DNA from: Candidatus Enterococcus huntleyi
Lineage (GTDB): Bacteria > Bacillota > Bacilli > Lactobacillales > Enterococcaceae
Reading direction: 5' to 3'
Length of the DNA stretch: 64,000 bases
NCBI RefSeq assembly: GCF_009933175.1
Contig: NZ_MAEJ01000010.1
Span: 124,001-188,000 of the forward strand
Shown here: piece by piece, positions 1 through 8,479 of the stretch
Position numbering within the stretch: the first letter of the stretch is position 1
Layout of the letters: each line of letters begins with the position of its first letter
Made by a program: the position numbers and the translations under genes
Notes under the pieces: model-generated
What the model saw: only the letters and a program-made list of their open reading frames with translations
Told to the model about the DNA's origin: nothing
Databases searched by the model: none

Positions 1-71
1 CGCTTGTCAGATCCCGAATGAGGAGGAGATTTTTTAGGAACGATAAGATAGAACAAGGAGGAAGCGGACAC

Positions 72-449
72 ATGACAAATAAGATATCACTCATAAGTAA
101 GGAAGTCGAAGCCTACTTCTCTGACTACGATCAATCCTTACAAAAGCATGCACTTAAACCAAATACAGAAAAATTATCTGCCTACTATAAAGCGATTAAA
201 CGAGAATTTTCAAGGATCATTATAGAAACAAGTGAGGAAACATATTTAGGAAATATCGAAAAAACATTGACCTTGGATGCAAAACTACAAATTCTATTTT
301 TCTTTTGGTTGGAAACAGACTTACATAATTGTTCAGAGGATGAGATCATTTCGATTGTCGAGAAGGATTGTCATACTTACTATAAAGAATCAATGGACTG
401 CAAATTAAGCACAACACTTCCTACCCCATTTCTGCAAAGAATCAGTTAG
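72..449 (+). CDS. Small helical protein of unknown function, TetR-partnered (paralog at 26 kb)
   Basis: About 125 residues, acidic, with no signal peptide or membrane segment. I chose the ATG at 72 because AACAAGGAGG sits just upstream; an in-frame ATG at 18 lacks such a site. The protein is a distant paralog of the one at 25978-26313. Both share a D-A-x-L-Q-I-L stretch (about residue 75 here) and an I/V-x-x-D-C motif about 25 residues later. Both genes lie beside a TetR gene of the same subfamily, here 50 bp downstream on the same strand. I do not recognise the family. A partner or effector of the TetR protein is inference from the repeated pairing. Bases 1-71 appear to be the tail of an upstream gene, but the frame cannot be settled. 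Confidence 0.7.
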   Translation: MTNKISLISKEVEAYFSDYDQSLQKHALKPNTEKLSAYYKAIKREFSRIIIETSEETYLGNIEKTLTLDAKLQILFFFWLETDLHNCSEDEIISIVEKDCHTYYKESMDCKLSTTLPTPFLQRIS

Positions 450-498
450 GAATTATAATAAAACGGGAAAGATACAAAAATGAAGGGAGCTTTTACGT

Positions 499-1065
499 AT
501 GAGAGGGAAAGTATTTACTGCTGCATTTATTTTAGATGGAGCTTATAAGTTAGCAACAGAAGAAGGAATTAGTGCCGTTACCGCACGAGGATTATCACGA
601 GAAATGGGCATTTCTACACAGCCTATTTATATGGAATTTAAAAATATTAATAACTTGCGAACAGCTGTGTATGAGATGATTCTTGAACATATCGAAACGG
701 AATATTTTTCAAAAAATGCCACACCATTTGATTTCATGAACAATTTCTATCGCTACATTAAAGAAGAACATACACAATACATTTCGTTAACCACCGACAA
801 AACTTCTATGGAAGAAACCAAATCTTTCTTCTACCAAAAATTCTGTGAAGCGTTGGCCGGAAAACTGCAAGTCACTCCAGCTATCAGCCAGCTAATGTAT
901 GCCCAAGTTGTGGGCAGCGTAACTTCATTAGTGACAGTCGTCGGACAATTTAACGAACGCGAATTAATCAAAGAATTGTATGAACGCACCAGCGCTGTGT
1001 ACTCGTCAGAATACTTCACGAAAGTACTAAGAACTATCGAAATGCCTGTAGAAGTACCTGTATAA
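499..1065 (+). CDS. TetR/AcrR-family transcriptional regulator
   Basis: 188 residues. The N-terminal helix-turn-helix covers about residues 8-55, with the recognition region GISTQPIYMEF typical of TetR-N domains. The C-terminal helical ligand domain is divergent. A ribosome site (GAAGGGAG) precedes the ATG. It shares the STQPIYxEF signature and overall length with the regulator at 26366-26881, and each is adjacent to a related small protein. Ligand and targets are unknown. A hairpin terminator follows at 1117. Confidence 0.85.
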   Translation: MRGKVFTAAFILDGAYKLATEEGISAVTARGLSREMGISTQPIYMEFKNINNLRTAVYEMILEHIETEYFSKNATPFDFMNNFYRYIKEEHTQYISLTTDKTSMEETKSFFYQKFCEALAGKLQVTPAISQLMYAQVVGSVTSLVTVVGQFNERELIKELYERTSAVYSSEYFTKVLRTIEMPVEVPV

Positions 1066-1116
1066 AAAATATAGGAAAGATAATCAAATAACCGAATATC
1101 TTTCGGTAAATTAAGT

Positions 1117-1162
1117 AGAACCCACACCCTTCTCGTAAGTGAAAATGGTGTGGGTTCTTAAT
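1117..1162. terminator. Bidirectional hairpin terminator between TetR and sensor kinase
   Basis: A perfect 12-bp stem, AGAACCCACACC pairing with GGTGTGGGTTCT (1117-1128 with 1147-1158), with an 18-nt loop and AT-rich flanks on both sides. It lies between the convergent TetR gene and the kinase gene ending at 1163. Confidence 0.8.
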
Positions 1163-2515
1163 TTATTTGGTAATTGAGAAAAGAATAATAGTGGTTCGAA
1201 ATAGATTATCGACAATTTCTTGTTGATAGAGACCGCCCACTTGGTCGACTGCTCGCTGGATATTTTTGATGCCTAGTCCCCTATTTTGCCTGTCCATTCG
1301 ATCCTTTATTTCAGCTGGATCAAACTGATTTTCGATTTCAATTTTCAAATTGTTGTTAAATATTCGCATGGTGAAAAAAATAGTTCGATGGGTATCTTCC
1401 TGATTACGGTCAACGGCACTGATTGCATTATCGAGCAAGTTACCAATGATGATAGTCAAAATAGACTCTTCCAATGCGAACGTTTCTGGAGAAAATACCT
1501 TAATTTCTAGTTGAATCCCCTGCTCTTTTGCTAGAGCGTATTTTTCGTTTAAGAGGAAGTTTAAAACAAAATTATGTGTGAAGAAAAGTTCTGTCTGCTG
1601 AATATCTACTAGCGAATGATTGATATATTCACGAGCGGATTTCAGATTTTCATCAGTTGGTCGCTCAAGTAAACCAGCTAGGACAATGTATTGATTCTTC
1701 AAATCATGGCGTAGCGTTCGCACTTTTTCATTGTTTTCTTGAGTGGATTTTATTAGCTGTAACTCTCCTTCAAATGCTTGATTTTCAGCAGTTAATTTTG
1801 TTACTTTCTCAAGCTGATTTTCAATGGTGAAATATAGAAAGCTGAAACAAGTGCTGAATAAGAAAATTAAGCCAATTAAGAAAAATTGCACGCGGACGGA
1901 AAAGACGCCAGTTTGCTGTTTTAACTGTACAAAGAGAATCGAACTAGTCGATAAAAAAGCAACAATGCCAAGTATTATGAGGACCTGACTCTCCCAGACT
2001 AGCAGTTTGCGTTGGCGCTGTCGATTAAATGGAATCTGGCAGAGCTGGACAAAGATTATTTTGAAGAAAAGTGATAGAACCGCTTCGACATATAGACTGA
2101 GGTAAACAGAATGTGGCGCGGATAAAAATAATCGTAAGCAAGCAGTCACGAATGAATCGATCAATAAAAATCCGTTAGCTAACAATAATGTCCAAAAAAT
2201 CATTTGTGGCAACGGTAATTTGTTCCTTTTGGTAATTAAGAATAGGCTCATGAAAAGGCAAAGGCTATTCAATACTTTAGGGATCAAAAACGCACCACTA
2301 TCGCCAAATAAATCCGTGAGAAATTCGATTACTGATACAGATAGTTCAGATAGATTAATCAAGTATTGTCCCAATAGAATTAGTACCAATGCTATAAAAA
2401 TAACCAGTGGCGTCGATTTTACCTGTTTATTTTTTACTAAGTGCTGGGTAAGTAGCACTGGGGGGATTATTTGCACAATAAATAACAATCGCGTGAGGTC
2501 ATAGAAATTAAGCAT
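1163..2515 (-). CDS. AgrC/FsrC-type sensor histidine kinase (HPK10, GHKL)
   Basis: 450 residues. The N-terminal half (about 1-235) is a series of six or seven hydrophobic segments. A linker helix and an H-box (LRHDLKNQYIVLAG, about residue 270) follow. The C-terminal GHKL ATPase domain has the N-box IGNLLDNAISAV and a GLGI motif near residue 420. This is the architecture of quorum-sensing kinases AgrC, FsrC and ComD. It is co-transcribed behind the LytTR response regulator with a 3-bp gap. No agrB, agrD or other pheromone gene was found within several kilobases, so the stimulus is unknown. Confidence 0.85.
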   Translation of the reverse strand: MLNFYDLTRLLFIVQIIPPVLLTQHLVKNKQVKSTPLVIFIALVLILLGQYLINLSELSVSVIEFLTDLFGDSGAFLIPKVLNSLCLFMSLFLITKRNKLPLPQMIFWTLLLANGFLLIDSFVTACLRLFLSAPHSVYLSLYVEAVLSLFFKIIFVQLCQIPFNRQRQRKLLVWESQVLIILGIVAFLSTSSILFVQLKQQTGVFSVRVQFFLIGLIFLFSTCFSFLYFTIENQLEKVTKLTAENQAFEGELQLIKSTQENNEKVRTLRHDLKNQYIVLAGLLERPTDENLKSAREYINHSLVDIQQTELFFTHNFVLNFLLNEKYALAKEQGIQLEIKVFSPETFALEESILTIIIGNLLDNAISAVDRNQEDTHRTIFFTMRIFNNNLKIEIENQFDPAEIKDRMDRQNRGLGIKNIQRAVDQVGGLYQQEIVDNLFRTTIILFSITK

Positions 2516-2518
2516 AGG

Positions 2519-3223
2519 CTACATAATCTCCTTTAACTGCTGGACGATTTCTGCCCTAGCGCTCTTTGAATAATTTCTACTGACAGGAATTATCGGAGAT
2601 TCATCTTGTTGTCTCAACCATACTGCTTCATTTTCCAATTTTGAAATGAAAAAACAATTGATTATATAGGAATTATGCACGCGGACGAAGCGTTTATCCA
2701 AGCGTTTCATTAGCTCATCCGTTTTAAGAATCGTTGTGTATTGCCCCTCTGTCGTATTAATCAGCACGCTGCGTTTGTCTTTTTCAAAGTAAATAATTTT
2801 TCTGAACTCAATGAAATAATCTATTTTTTTGTATGAAAAATGGAGTCCCTTTTCTTGCACCTGTAGATAGTTCATTATCCTGTTTAGTACTGGAAAAATA
2901 GCTTCCTTAGTGACTGGCTTCATCACATAATCAAATGTCTGTAAGGCGAATACTTCAGGCATGTATTCTTTGTAGCTGGTCAAAAAAATAATAGGGACAA
3001 GTGAGTTATTTTTTCTGATCTCTCTAGCTAGATCAAGACCAGATAGACCAGGCATCTCGATATCTAAAAAGAAGAAATCATAGGAGGTTTCCTTGATTGC
3101 AAGCAAGAGTTTTTGCGGATCATAGTAGATTTCGACATCAAAATGAACGGGTCCATAACTTTCTAGAATTTCTTCAACTTGTTGTGTCCAGATAGGCTCA
3201 TCATCGCAGAGGGCAACTTTCAT
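2519..3223 (-). CDS. LytTR-family response regulator (AgrA/FsrA type)
   Basis: 234 residues from the chosen start. The receiver domain (1-120) has the acidic pair in ALCDDEP and the phospho-acceptor Asp in FFLDIEMPG. The LytTR DNA-binding domain follows, with FVRVHNSYIIN in the usual place. I chose the second ATG of an ATG-AAA-ATG pair because AGAAGG lies 6 nt upstream and receiver domains normally begin here. An upstream ATG at about 3268 is possible. It is the first gene of a regulator-kinase operon and diverges from the exported protein gene at 3467, a plausible target (inference). Confidence 0.85.
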   Translation of the reverse strand: MKVALCDDEPIWTQQVEEILESYGPVHFDVEIYYDPQKLLLAIKETSYDFFFLDIEMPGLSGLDLAREIRKNNSLVPIIFLTSYKEYMPEVFALQTFDYVMKPVTKEAIFPVLNRIMNYLQVQEKGLHFSYKKIDYFIEFRKIIYFEKDKRSVLINTTEGQYTTILKTDELMKRLDKRFVRVHNSYIINCFFISKLENEAVWLRQQDESPIIPVSRNYSKSARAEIVQQLKEIM

Positions 3224-3466
3224 TTTCATCCTTCTCTCTGTTTTCGTCACTTCAAGAACTTTAGTCATCAGAAGTCTACTCCTCTCTTTAAGACATTTCA
3301 AGCCTCAGCTTATAATTAATCGATAAATAAAATAACTTTCCCAAAATGCTGACAACTTATTACTTGTAAACCGTTAGTTATGACTTTTGAATAAGATTCT
3401 AACTATTTTCCAGTAAGCTTACTGTGTTCCAAAAAATAATGACGAAAAAGAAATGAGGAAACTGAT

Positions 3467-3880
3467 ATGAGAAAATGGAAAATAGGCTTGGCTGGAGGGC
3501 TGTTAGTTATCGTAACGAGTCTTGTGATGATTCCTTTTACGACAGAAACGGCAAATATGGCCGAACAAACAACTGTGAAGACACAGATACAAGATAAACA
3601 GAGCACAGATTCGGTGGCTGGAGATTCAAAAAAAACACCAACAAGTTTAGAACTTGCGGTTACGCGTTTCAGAAAAATGGAAAAAAGTGAGCGGGAGACA
3701 CTCTTTGGACCAGATGATACGAAACTTGTCACTGCTGTTAAAGAAGACGACGGGTATGGCTTCGTGTTTGGCGCAGGATTTAGCATTGAAGACGAGAATG
3801 GGCAAAAGCAAACCACGTCAATCGAACCAACCACTGTCGGAGAGCTGAAACAAGCACTAGCTCTTGAAGCTTCCAAATAA
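3467..3880 (+). CDS. Small exported or membrane-anchored protein, unknown function
   Basis: 137 residues. The N-terminus is basic and followed by a hydrophobic stretch (residues 7-23, GLAGGLLVIVTSLVMIPF), i.e. a signal peptide or anchor, then a Thr/Gln/Ser-rich linker and a small folded region (about 60-137). GAGGAAA precedes the ATG. The C39-like protease gene starts 7 bp after its stop, so the two are probably co-translated. The position opposite the two-component operon suggests control by it. I do not recognise the family. Confidence 0.7.
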   Translation: MRKWKIGLAGGLLVIVTSLVMIPFTTETANMAEQTTVKTQIQDKQSTDSVAGDSKKTPTSLELAVTRFRKMEKSERETLFGPDDTKLVTAVKEDDGYGFVFGAGFSIEDENGQKQTTSIEPTTVGELKQALALEASK

Positions 3881-3887
3881 TAATTAG

Positions 3888-4673
3888 ATGAAAAATGGAA
3901 TCAATCAGCCGATAAATTATCTCATAAATAACTTCTTCTATTCTCTGATGAAACAGCATCTGGTAGTCAAAAGGTACGGTGTGCTCATCTTACTGATTGC
4001 TTTGACGGTTGTCGGTATTTTGTTCTCTCAGCCAACTAGTGTACCGGTACTAGTGCCAAGTCCTCAGCCCAAATTAGCCAGCCAAAAGATACTTGATGTG
4101 CCCTTAGAAAGTCAATTTACTGAGGTAGCCTTGGAAAATGGTTGTGAAGTGACTGCGCTATCGATGCTCCTTCGATATTTTGATTATTCAGTGGACAAAA
4201 ATAGTTTGGCTGATCAGCTGAGCTACGTTCCGGTCATGGTGGATTCAGTTTATCATGGCAATCCACACGATGGCTTTGTCGGTAATATTACGGGTGGTTT
4301 AGCTGCGATGGGTGTCGCTGTCGAACCTATTGCGACACTCGCAAAAAAGATTGTAGGTACAGAGAAAGAAGTCATTTCAGGCAGTGATATCAATTTTTCC
4401 GAGATAGAAAAAGAACTTAAAACAGGCAATCCCGTCTGGGTCATTACGACACTCGATTTCCAAATTCCAACAGCAAATGACTGGCTTACCTGGCAAACAC
4501 GCAGCGGTACAATTGACGTTTGCAGGCTCTGCCATGCGGTTATCGTCACAGGAATCACCGATAAATATGTCTATGTCAATGATCCATATGGCTATAAAAA
4601 TCGTAAAGTTGCGATTAAGAAATTTCGGAAAGCTTATGAAGTTATGGGTAAGCAGATGCTGTATTTGAGATGA
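3888..4673 (+). CDS. C39-family (YvpB-like) cysteine peptidase, membrane-anchored
   Basis: 261 residues. One N-terminal hydrophobic segment (about 30-48) is followed by an extracellular papain-like C39_2 domain. The putative catalytic Cys is in ENGCEVTAL (about residue 86), the His in CHAVIVTGI, and the Asp in VNDPYGYKN near the C-terminus. The translation start is uncertain: neither ATG at 3888 nor the in-frame ATG at 3948 has a good ribosome site, so coupling to the previous gene is likely. Members of this family cleave peptide or cell-wall substrates. No leader-peptide substrate or ABC transporter is adjacent, so a bacteriocin-maturation role is not supported. Confidence 0.75.
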   Translation: MKNGINQPINYLINNFFYSLMKQHLVVKRYGVLILLIALTVVGILFSQPTSVPVLVPSPQPKLASQKILDVPLESQFTEVALENGCEVTALSMLLRYFDYSVDKNSLADQLSYVPVMVDSVYHGNPHDGFVGNITGGLAAMGVAVEPIATLAKKIVGTEKEVISGSDINFSEIEKELKTGNPVWVITTLDFQIPTANDWLTWQTRSGTIDVCRLCHAVIVTGITDKYVYVNDPYGYKNRKVAIKKFRKAYEVMGKQMLYLR

Positions 4674-4752
4674 ATCGAGTGAGGTATCAGAGGGAAGCTA
4701 TTGAAAAAGAGTCTGTTCAGTTGAAGACGAGAGAAATATCTACTATTAAATA

Positions 4753-4803
4753 AAGAAGATTGGTCGACTATTTCAAGTAAGTAGTCAATCAATCTTCTTT
4801 TTG
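4753..4803 (+). terminator. Rho-independent terminator after C39 peptidase gene
   Basis: AAGAAGATTG...GACTA pairs with TAGTC...CAATCTTCTT (4753-4770 with 4782-4799), with a short internal mismatch, and is followed by a T-run. Confidence 0.8.
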
Positions 4804-4887
4804 ATAGTTCAAGCTGAGTTAAAACGTCAGCGTCTAGTTTTAAAGTTCGTAAGTTTGAATACTACCTATTCTCTACTCTTTACCTAT

Positions 4888-5817
4888 TCAGTCACCGATA
4901 GATGGTTCAAGTCTTCTGCGTCCTCTTTCACCATGGTTGGCAAATAGAATGACGGATACTAAAACTATCGCGATCCCCACCATCTGAATGAGCGTCATGG
5001 TTTGGCCAAGAAGTATTGGCGCTAAAATATTTGCGACTAATGGCTCTGCGGCTGCGATGACGTTTGAAAGTGAGGCATCGATGTAATTAACGCTGGCCAG
5101 GTAGCAACAAAATGAAATGGCTGTGCCGACAATAATGATGAAGGCCATATAAAATACAACTTGCATAGTGATTTCAAATCCTGGCTGCCAGATGGGCCGT
5201 ACAAATTGAAACGCCAATCCGCCAAGGAACATGCCCCAACCGACGACTAATGGTGAGCCATATTTTTTTAATAGTGCTCGTGGTTGTAACGTATAGAAAG
5301 CCACGCCAATGGCTGACCCGATACCGATTAATAATCCTGAATAGCTAATCAATAATTGCTGGAAATTCCCGCGTGTGACTAATAAAAATACGCCGATAAA
5401 GGTTAGCAGTATGTAGATGATTTCTTTTATATGTAGCAGTTTTTCCTTTTTAATGATTAGGTAAAAATAAATGAATATTGGAGACGTAAATTGTAGAATT
5501 GTTGCTAGTCCGGCCCCATTTTTACCAATCGATAGGAAGAATAGATATTGGCAGCCAATCATTCCCACTAGACTGAATAAGAGTAAGGTTATGCCATCCT
5601 TTTTCGAGCGAAAAATAGATGTGAGCGGCTGTTTTAACACTAGTTTTGTATACAGCAATAAGAGAAATCCAGCGACTAATAAGCGCGTGCCCACAACCCA
5701 CGTTACTGGGGCATTGAATTTGGAGAAGACGACATCTGCAAACGCGCCATTGATTCCCCAAAGCGTCGCACCGACTAGCGCAAGTATGACCCCTTTACCC
5801 GTTCCTTCTTTTTTCAC
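4888..5817 (-). CDS. EamA/DMT-family permease
   Basis: 309 residues with ten hydrophobic segments in two EamA repeats (about 8-140 and 155-295). The first repeat contains the typical GATLWGINGAFA start. The GTG start at 5817 has a perfect AAAGGAGGAG upstream. Members export or import small metabolites. The substrate cannot be read from the sequence. It lies downstream of the MetE-like gene but is separated from it by a strong hairpin. Confidence 0.85.
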   Translation of the reverse strand: MKKEGTGKGVILALVGATLWGINGAFADVVFSKFNAPVTWVVGTRLLVAGFLLLLYTKLVLKQPLTSIFRSKKDGITLLLFSLVGMIGCQYLFFLSIGKNGAGLATILQFTSPIFIYFYLIIKKEKLLHIKEIIYILLTFIGVFLLVTRGNFQQLLISYSGLLIGIGSAIGVAFYTLQPRALLKKYGSPLVVGWGMFLGGLAFQFVRPIWQPGFEITMQVVFYMAFIIIVGTAISFCCYLASVNYIDASLSNVIAAAEPLVANILAPILLGQTMTLIQMVGIAIVLVSVILFANHGERGRRRLEPSIGD

Positions 5818-5836
5818 TAGCTCCTCCTTTCAAACC

Positions 5837-5916
5837 CTGTGATAGTCAAAAAATTTACGCAGACGAATGCCGCGTAAATTTTTGATAATTCTGTATTTAT
5901 AGTATCACAGTTTTTT
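5837..5916 (-). terminator. Nested palindrome: terminator of metE-like gene and possible operator
   Basis: The inner stem is AAAAATTTACGC / GCGTAAATTTTT (5849-5860 with 5872-5883), 12 bp perfect with an 11-nt loop. In the leftward direction it ends in a T-run and fits a terminator for the MetE-like gene. An outer pair, CTGTGATA (5837-5844) / TATCACAG (5903-5910), flanks it just upstream of the EamA gene. The outer pair could be an operator, which is inference. Confidence 0.6.
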
Positions 5917-5933
5917 TCTCTCACAACTAATTT

Positions 5934-7043
5934 TTAGCCCCAAACTTCTTTGGCGACGTCTATAACTAATTTTAATTTTGCCCATTGTGCTTCTTCGGTT
6001 AAGATATTGCCTTCTTCAGTTGAAGCAAAACCGCATTGAGGACTCAGGCTTAGACGATCCAAAGGAACATATTTGCTGGCTTCTTTAATTCGCTCAATCA
6101 AGCCTTCTTTGTCTTCTAATTGGCCATTTTTACTGGTCACTAAGCCTAACACGACTTGTTTCCCTTCTGGCACGTAGCGTAAAGGCTCGAATCCGCCAGA
6201 ACGTTCATCATCGAATTCTAAGAAGAAAGCTGAGACATCTTCTTTGCCAAATAAAGTTTCTGCTACTGGTTCATAACCGCCAGATGTAGCCCACGTAGAA
6301 TGGTAATTACCTCGACAAATATGTGTAGTGATATGTAAATCCTCTGGTAAATCAGCAATTCCATTGTTATTTAAATCAAGGTATAGCTGTTGTAAATCAT
6401 CGATACTGAGCGTTTCATTGTTTCTAGCTTTCCAGTAATTTTTATCCGCAAGCATGCCCCACGTACAGTCATCTAATTTGACATCGCGACAGCCTAGTTC
6501 ATATAAAGCTAAAATTGTTTCACGATACGCTGCAGCAATATCCTTGTATAACTCGTTACGATCAGGATAAATTCGATCGACAGCCTCTTCGTTCACGCCA
6601 CGAGTTAGTTCTGCTAATAATTGAGCAGGCGCTGGAATACTCTGACGAATCGGTGTACCATCTGCGATTTCAGCTAAAAATGAATATTCTTCAAAAATTG
6701 GATGGTTAGGATTAAAAGCCACCTTGCCAGATAAACGAGCTGAATCCGCTCTAGTCTCTTCCCCATGGAAAAGATAGCCTTGATCCATTACCACGTGGTC
6801 CACCCCGTTGAGGCCCCAGAAAAAGTCCAAATGCCAATAACTACGACGGAATTCGCCATCACTGATGAACGCCAATCCAACTTCTTTTTGTTTAGCGACT
6901 AATTCGCGAATCAGACGATTCTCAACTTCTTTTAAAGCCTCCGCTGTAATTTCTTTTTTCTCAAATTGCTCTCTTGCTTGTTTTAATTCGTCTGGGCGTA
7001 AAAAGCTCCCGACAATTTCATGTTGATGAATCGTTTCACACAT
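5934..7043 (-). CDS. MetE C-terminal-domain-like methyltransferase (YxjG/YxjH type)
   Basis: About 369 residues, one TIM barrel matching the catalytic C-terminal half of cobalamin-independent methionine synthase. That family transfers a methyl group to homocysteine or a related thiol. Visible signatures are VGSFLRP at the N-terminus, FISDGEFRRSYW (about 60), HITTHICRGNYHSTW with the putative zinc-ligand Cys (about 245), and LSLSPQCGFAST (about 335) with the last Cys ligand. I chose the ATG at 7043 because GAGGAGG lies 9 nt upstream. The whole gene sits behind a T-box whose specifier reads ATG, which ties it to methionine supply. Confidence 0.85.
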   Translation of the reverse strand: MCETIHQHEIVGSFLRPDELKQAREQFEKKEITAEALKEVENRLIRELVAKQKEVGLAFISDGEFRRSYWHLDFFWGLNGVDHVVMDQGYLFHGEETRADSARLSGKVAFNPNHPIFEEYSFLAEIADGTPIRQSIPAPAQLLAELTRGVNEEAVDRIYPDRNELYKDIAAAYRETILALYELGCRDVKLDDCTWGMLADKNYWKARNNETLSIDDLQQLYLDLNNNGIADLPEDLHITTHICRGNYHSTWATSGGYEPVAETLFGKEDVSAFFLEFDDERSGGFEPLRYVPEGKQVVLGLVTSKNGQLEDKEGLIERIKEASKYVPLDRLSLSPQCGFASTEEGNILTEEAQWAKLKLVIDVAKEVWG

Positions 7044-7078
7044 AGTATTTTTCCTCCTCATAATTTAAAAAATAAAAA

Positions 7079-7350
7079 ACACCCTTAAAAGAGTCTTGCT
7101 CTTCTAAGGATGTAAGTATTGTTTACATGGTACCACCTTTGTTCGCAAAAACCTTGACGATTTTTGCCTCTGTTCCAATGCAGCATAGACTGATTCATCT
7201 CTGCGATATTGGCATCTTTCTAACGGGGATTGCCGTGTACTTCTAAAATTTTACTTCTCAAAGTACCCACTCAAAAGCCATTTTCAAATCTATGTCTATC
7301 CGCCCCTTTTCAGCTACCAAGGCTCTCTATTAGAATATCCATTAAACTTT
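7079..7350 (-). promoter_or_regulatory. T-box leader, probable methionine specifier
   Basis: Read leftward, the leader begins with a stem-I region containing AGAGAGCC and TTGGTAGCTGAAAA. It continues to the conserved T-box core AAAGGTGGTACC (7129-7142), which pairs with the uncharged tRNA acceptor. It ends in a terminator: ACATCCTTAGAAGAG / CTCTTTTAAGGGTGT (7099-7113 with 7079-7093) and a TTTTTT run. The candidate specifier codon is ATG at 7279-7281, followed by a purine (GAAAATGGC). This predicts that uncharged tRNA-Met turns on the MetE-like gene. The T-box identity is clear; the specifier choice is inference. Confidence 0.85.
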
Positions 7351-7464
7351 ACTTTCTTTTTCTCAGTGTTTTATTATTTAATTTTAATCAGAATAACAAA
7401 AGATTATCTAGTAGTCAAGGGAAATTTTGGTGAAGTTTGGATTGGTTGTTCGATCATTCGATGT

Positions 7465-7680
7465 TTATTTTAAGATTTTCTGCCCTAGATAATACGACGT
7501 AATGACCGCCACATAACCAAGTACCGCTAGCACAAGTAATAGGTAAATTCTTGAGCCAAGCACAATCTTTAACAGGATGGTTGTTAGACAAGCTCAAAGA
7601 TTTCCCAGTAATAGACCGAGTTTGATTGGTAAAGCATTTTTCCGTTGATTGCCACTTTCTGTATAAAATCTAGCACAGAA
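7465..7680 (-). pseudogene. C-terminal remnant of a membrane protein with an in-frame TGA
   Basis: Read leftward from 7680, an open frame of 72 codons is broken only by TGA at 7594-7596. It has no start codon. The translation begins FYTESGNQRKNALPIKLG, then shows two hydrophobic stretches (for example RIYLLLVLAVLGYVAVITSY) and ends QKILK-stop. Composition and the membrane pattern suggest the tail of a lost integral membrane protein. I cannot name the family. It abuts the stop of the nitroreductase gene and is in the same frame. Confidence 0.5.
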
Positions 7681-8343
7681 TTATAATACCTTGTTCACAC
7701 CTCTATGCCCCAACTCAAATTGATATTTAACAATCCCCAAACTTACATGGTTTGCGGTGCCTTTTTCTGTTTTAAAAATGGCTTCATCTTGTTTTAATTC
7801 GATAAAAAAGTTTTGCTTATTATTGGCAGTTGGCGCGAGCATCGCTGCGGTCATCCCCTGTTCGAACCAGGCTGGCATTGCCTGATCGGTGCTACATAAT
7901 TCGCTCATTGGCTTGGACTGATGAGGTTTGCCATCTGTTTTTCCGTATCCTAATGCTACGACACAAGCTAGCGTTTCATTTTGTTTAATGTTTGCTTGGC
8001 AGTTTGTTCGTTTAAATGTTTGTCCAGCCCAACAACTATTCAGGCCTAATTGTTGCGCTTTGAGGACGATTCTTTGGCCATAATAGCCGATTTTTTCTAG
8101 CGACAAATCATCTTTCGGCCCGACTAATGCTAAATAATTCGAAACATTTCTGAAGCCTGCGAAGAAAGGTAAGAATCCTCTAAAAGTATTTTTGTCCTGG
8201 ATAATCAACTGAATCGATAATCCTGATTCTTGGTTGCAACGTGCGATTTCTTCAGTTAATTCAGTCAGCACAGACTGTTCGATTGATTCACTCCGAAACT
8301 TTCTCACTGCGTGCCTATTTTCCATTGCTTCGATTAAATTCAT
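7681..8343 (-). CDS. Nitroreductase-family FMN-dependent oxidoreductase
   Basis: 220 residues. The N-terminal ENRHAVRKF matches the FMN-phosphate-binding Arg region of nitroreductases. GYYGQRIVLKAQQLGLNSCW (about 100) and a C-terminal MLAPTANNKQNFFIEL segment are also typical. The expected role is reduction of nitroaromatics, quinones or flavin using NAD(P)H. It follows the TetR gene at 8480-9061 on the same strand with a 136-bp gap, so the TetR protein probably controls it, by analogy with other TetR-nitroreductase pairs. Confidence 0.8.
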   Translation of the reverse strand: MNLIEAMENRHAVRKFRSESIEQSVLTELTEEIARCNQESGLSIQLIIQDKNTFRGFLPFFAGFRNVSNYLALVGPKDDLSLEKIGYYGQRIVLKAQQLGLNSCWAGQTFKRTNCQANIKQNETLACVVALGYGKTDGKPHQSKPMSELCSTDQAMPAWFEQGMTAAMLAPTANNKQNFFIELKQDEAIFKTEKGTANHVSLGIVKYQFELGHRGVNKVL

Positions 8344-8479
8344 AATAAAAATCCTCCTTATGTAGTCATAAATTATTTTTAGATAAATACTTTTCTGAAT
8401 ATAACTATGTAAATCCGAATCTTAACACCGTAAAGATTTGCTTAAAAAACTATCTATGCTTCTCCGGATTATTCGTCCA

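Noticed and set aside
3302-3466. LytTR binding direct repeats between the regulator and the exported protein gene
   Set aside because: One ACCGTTAG-like half is visible, but no second copy at the expected spacing could be found.
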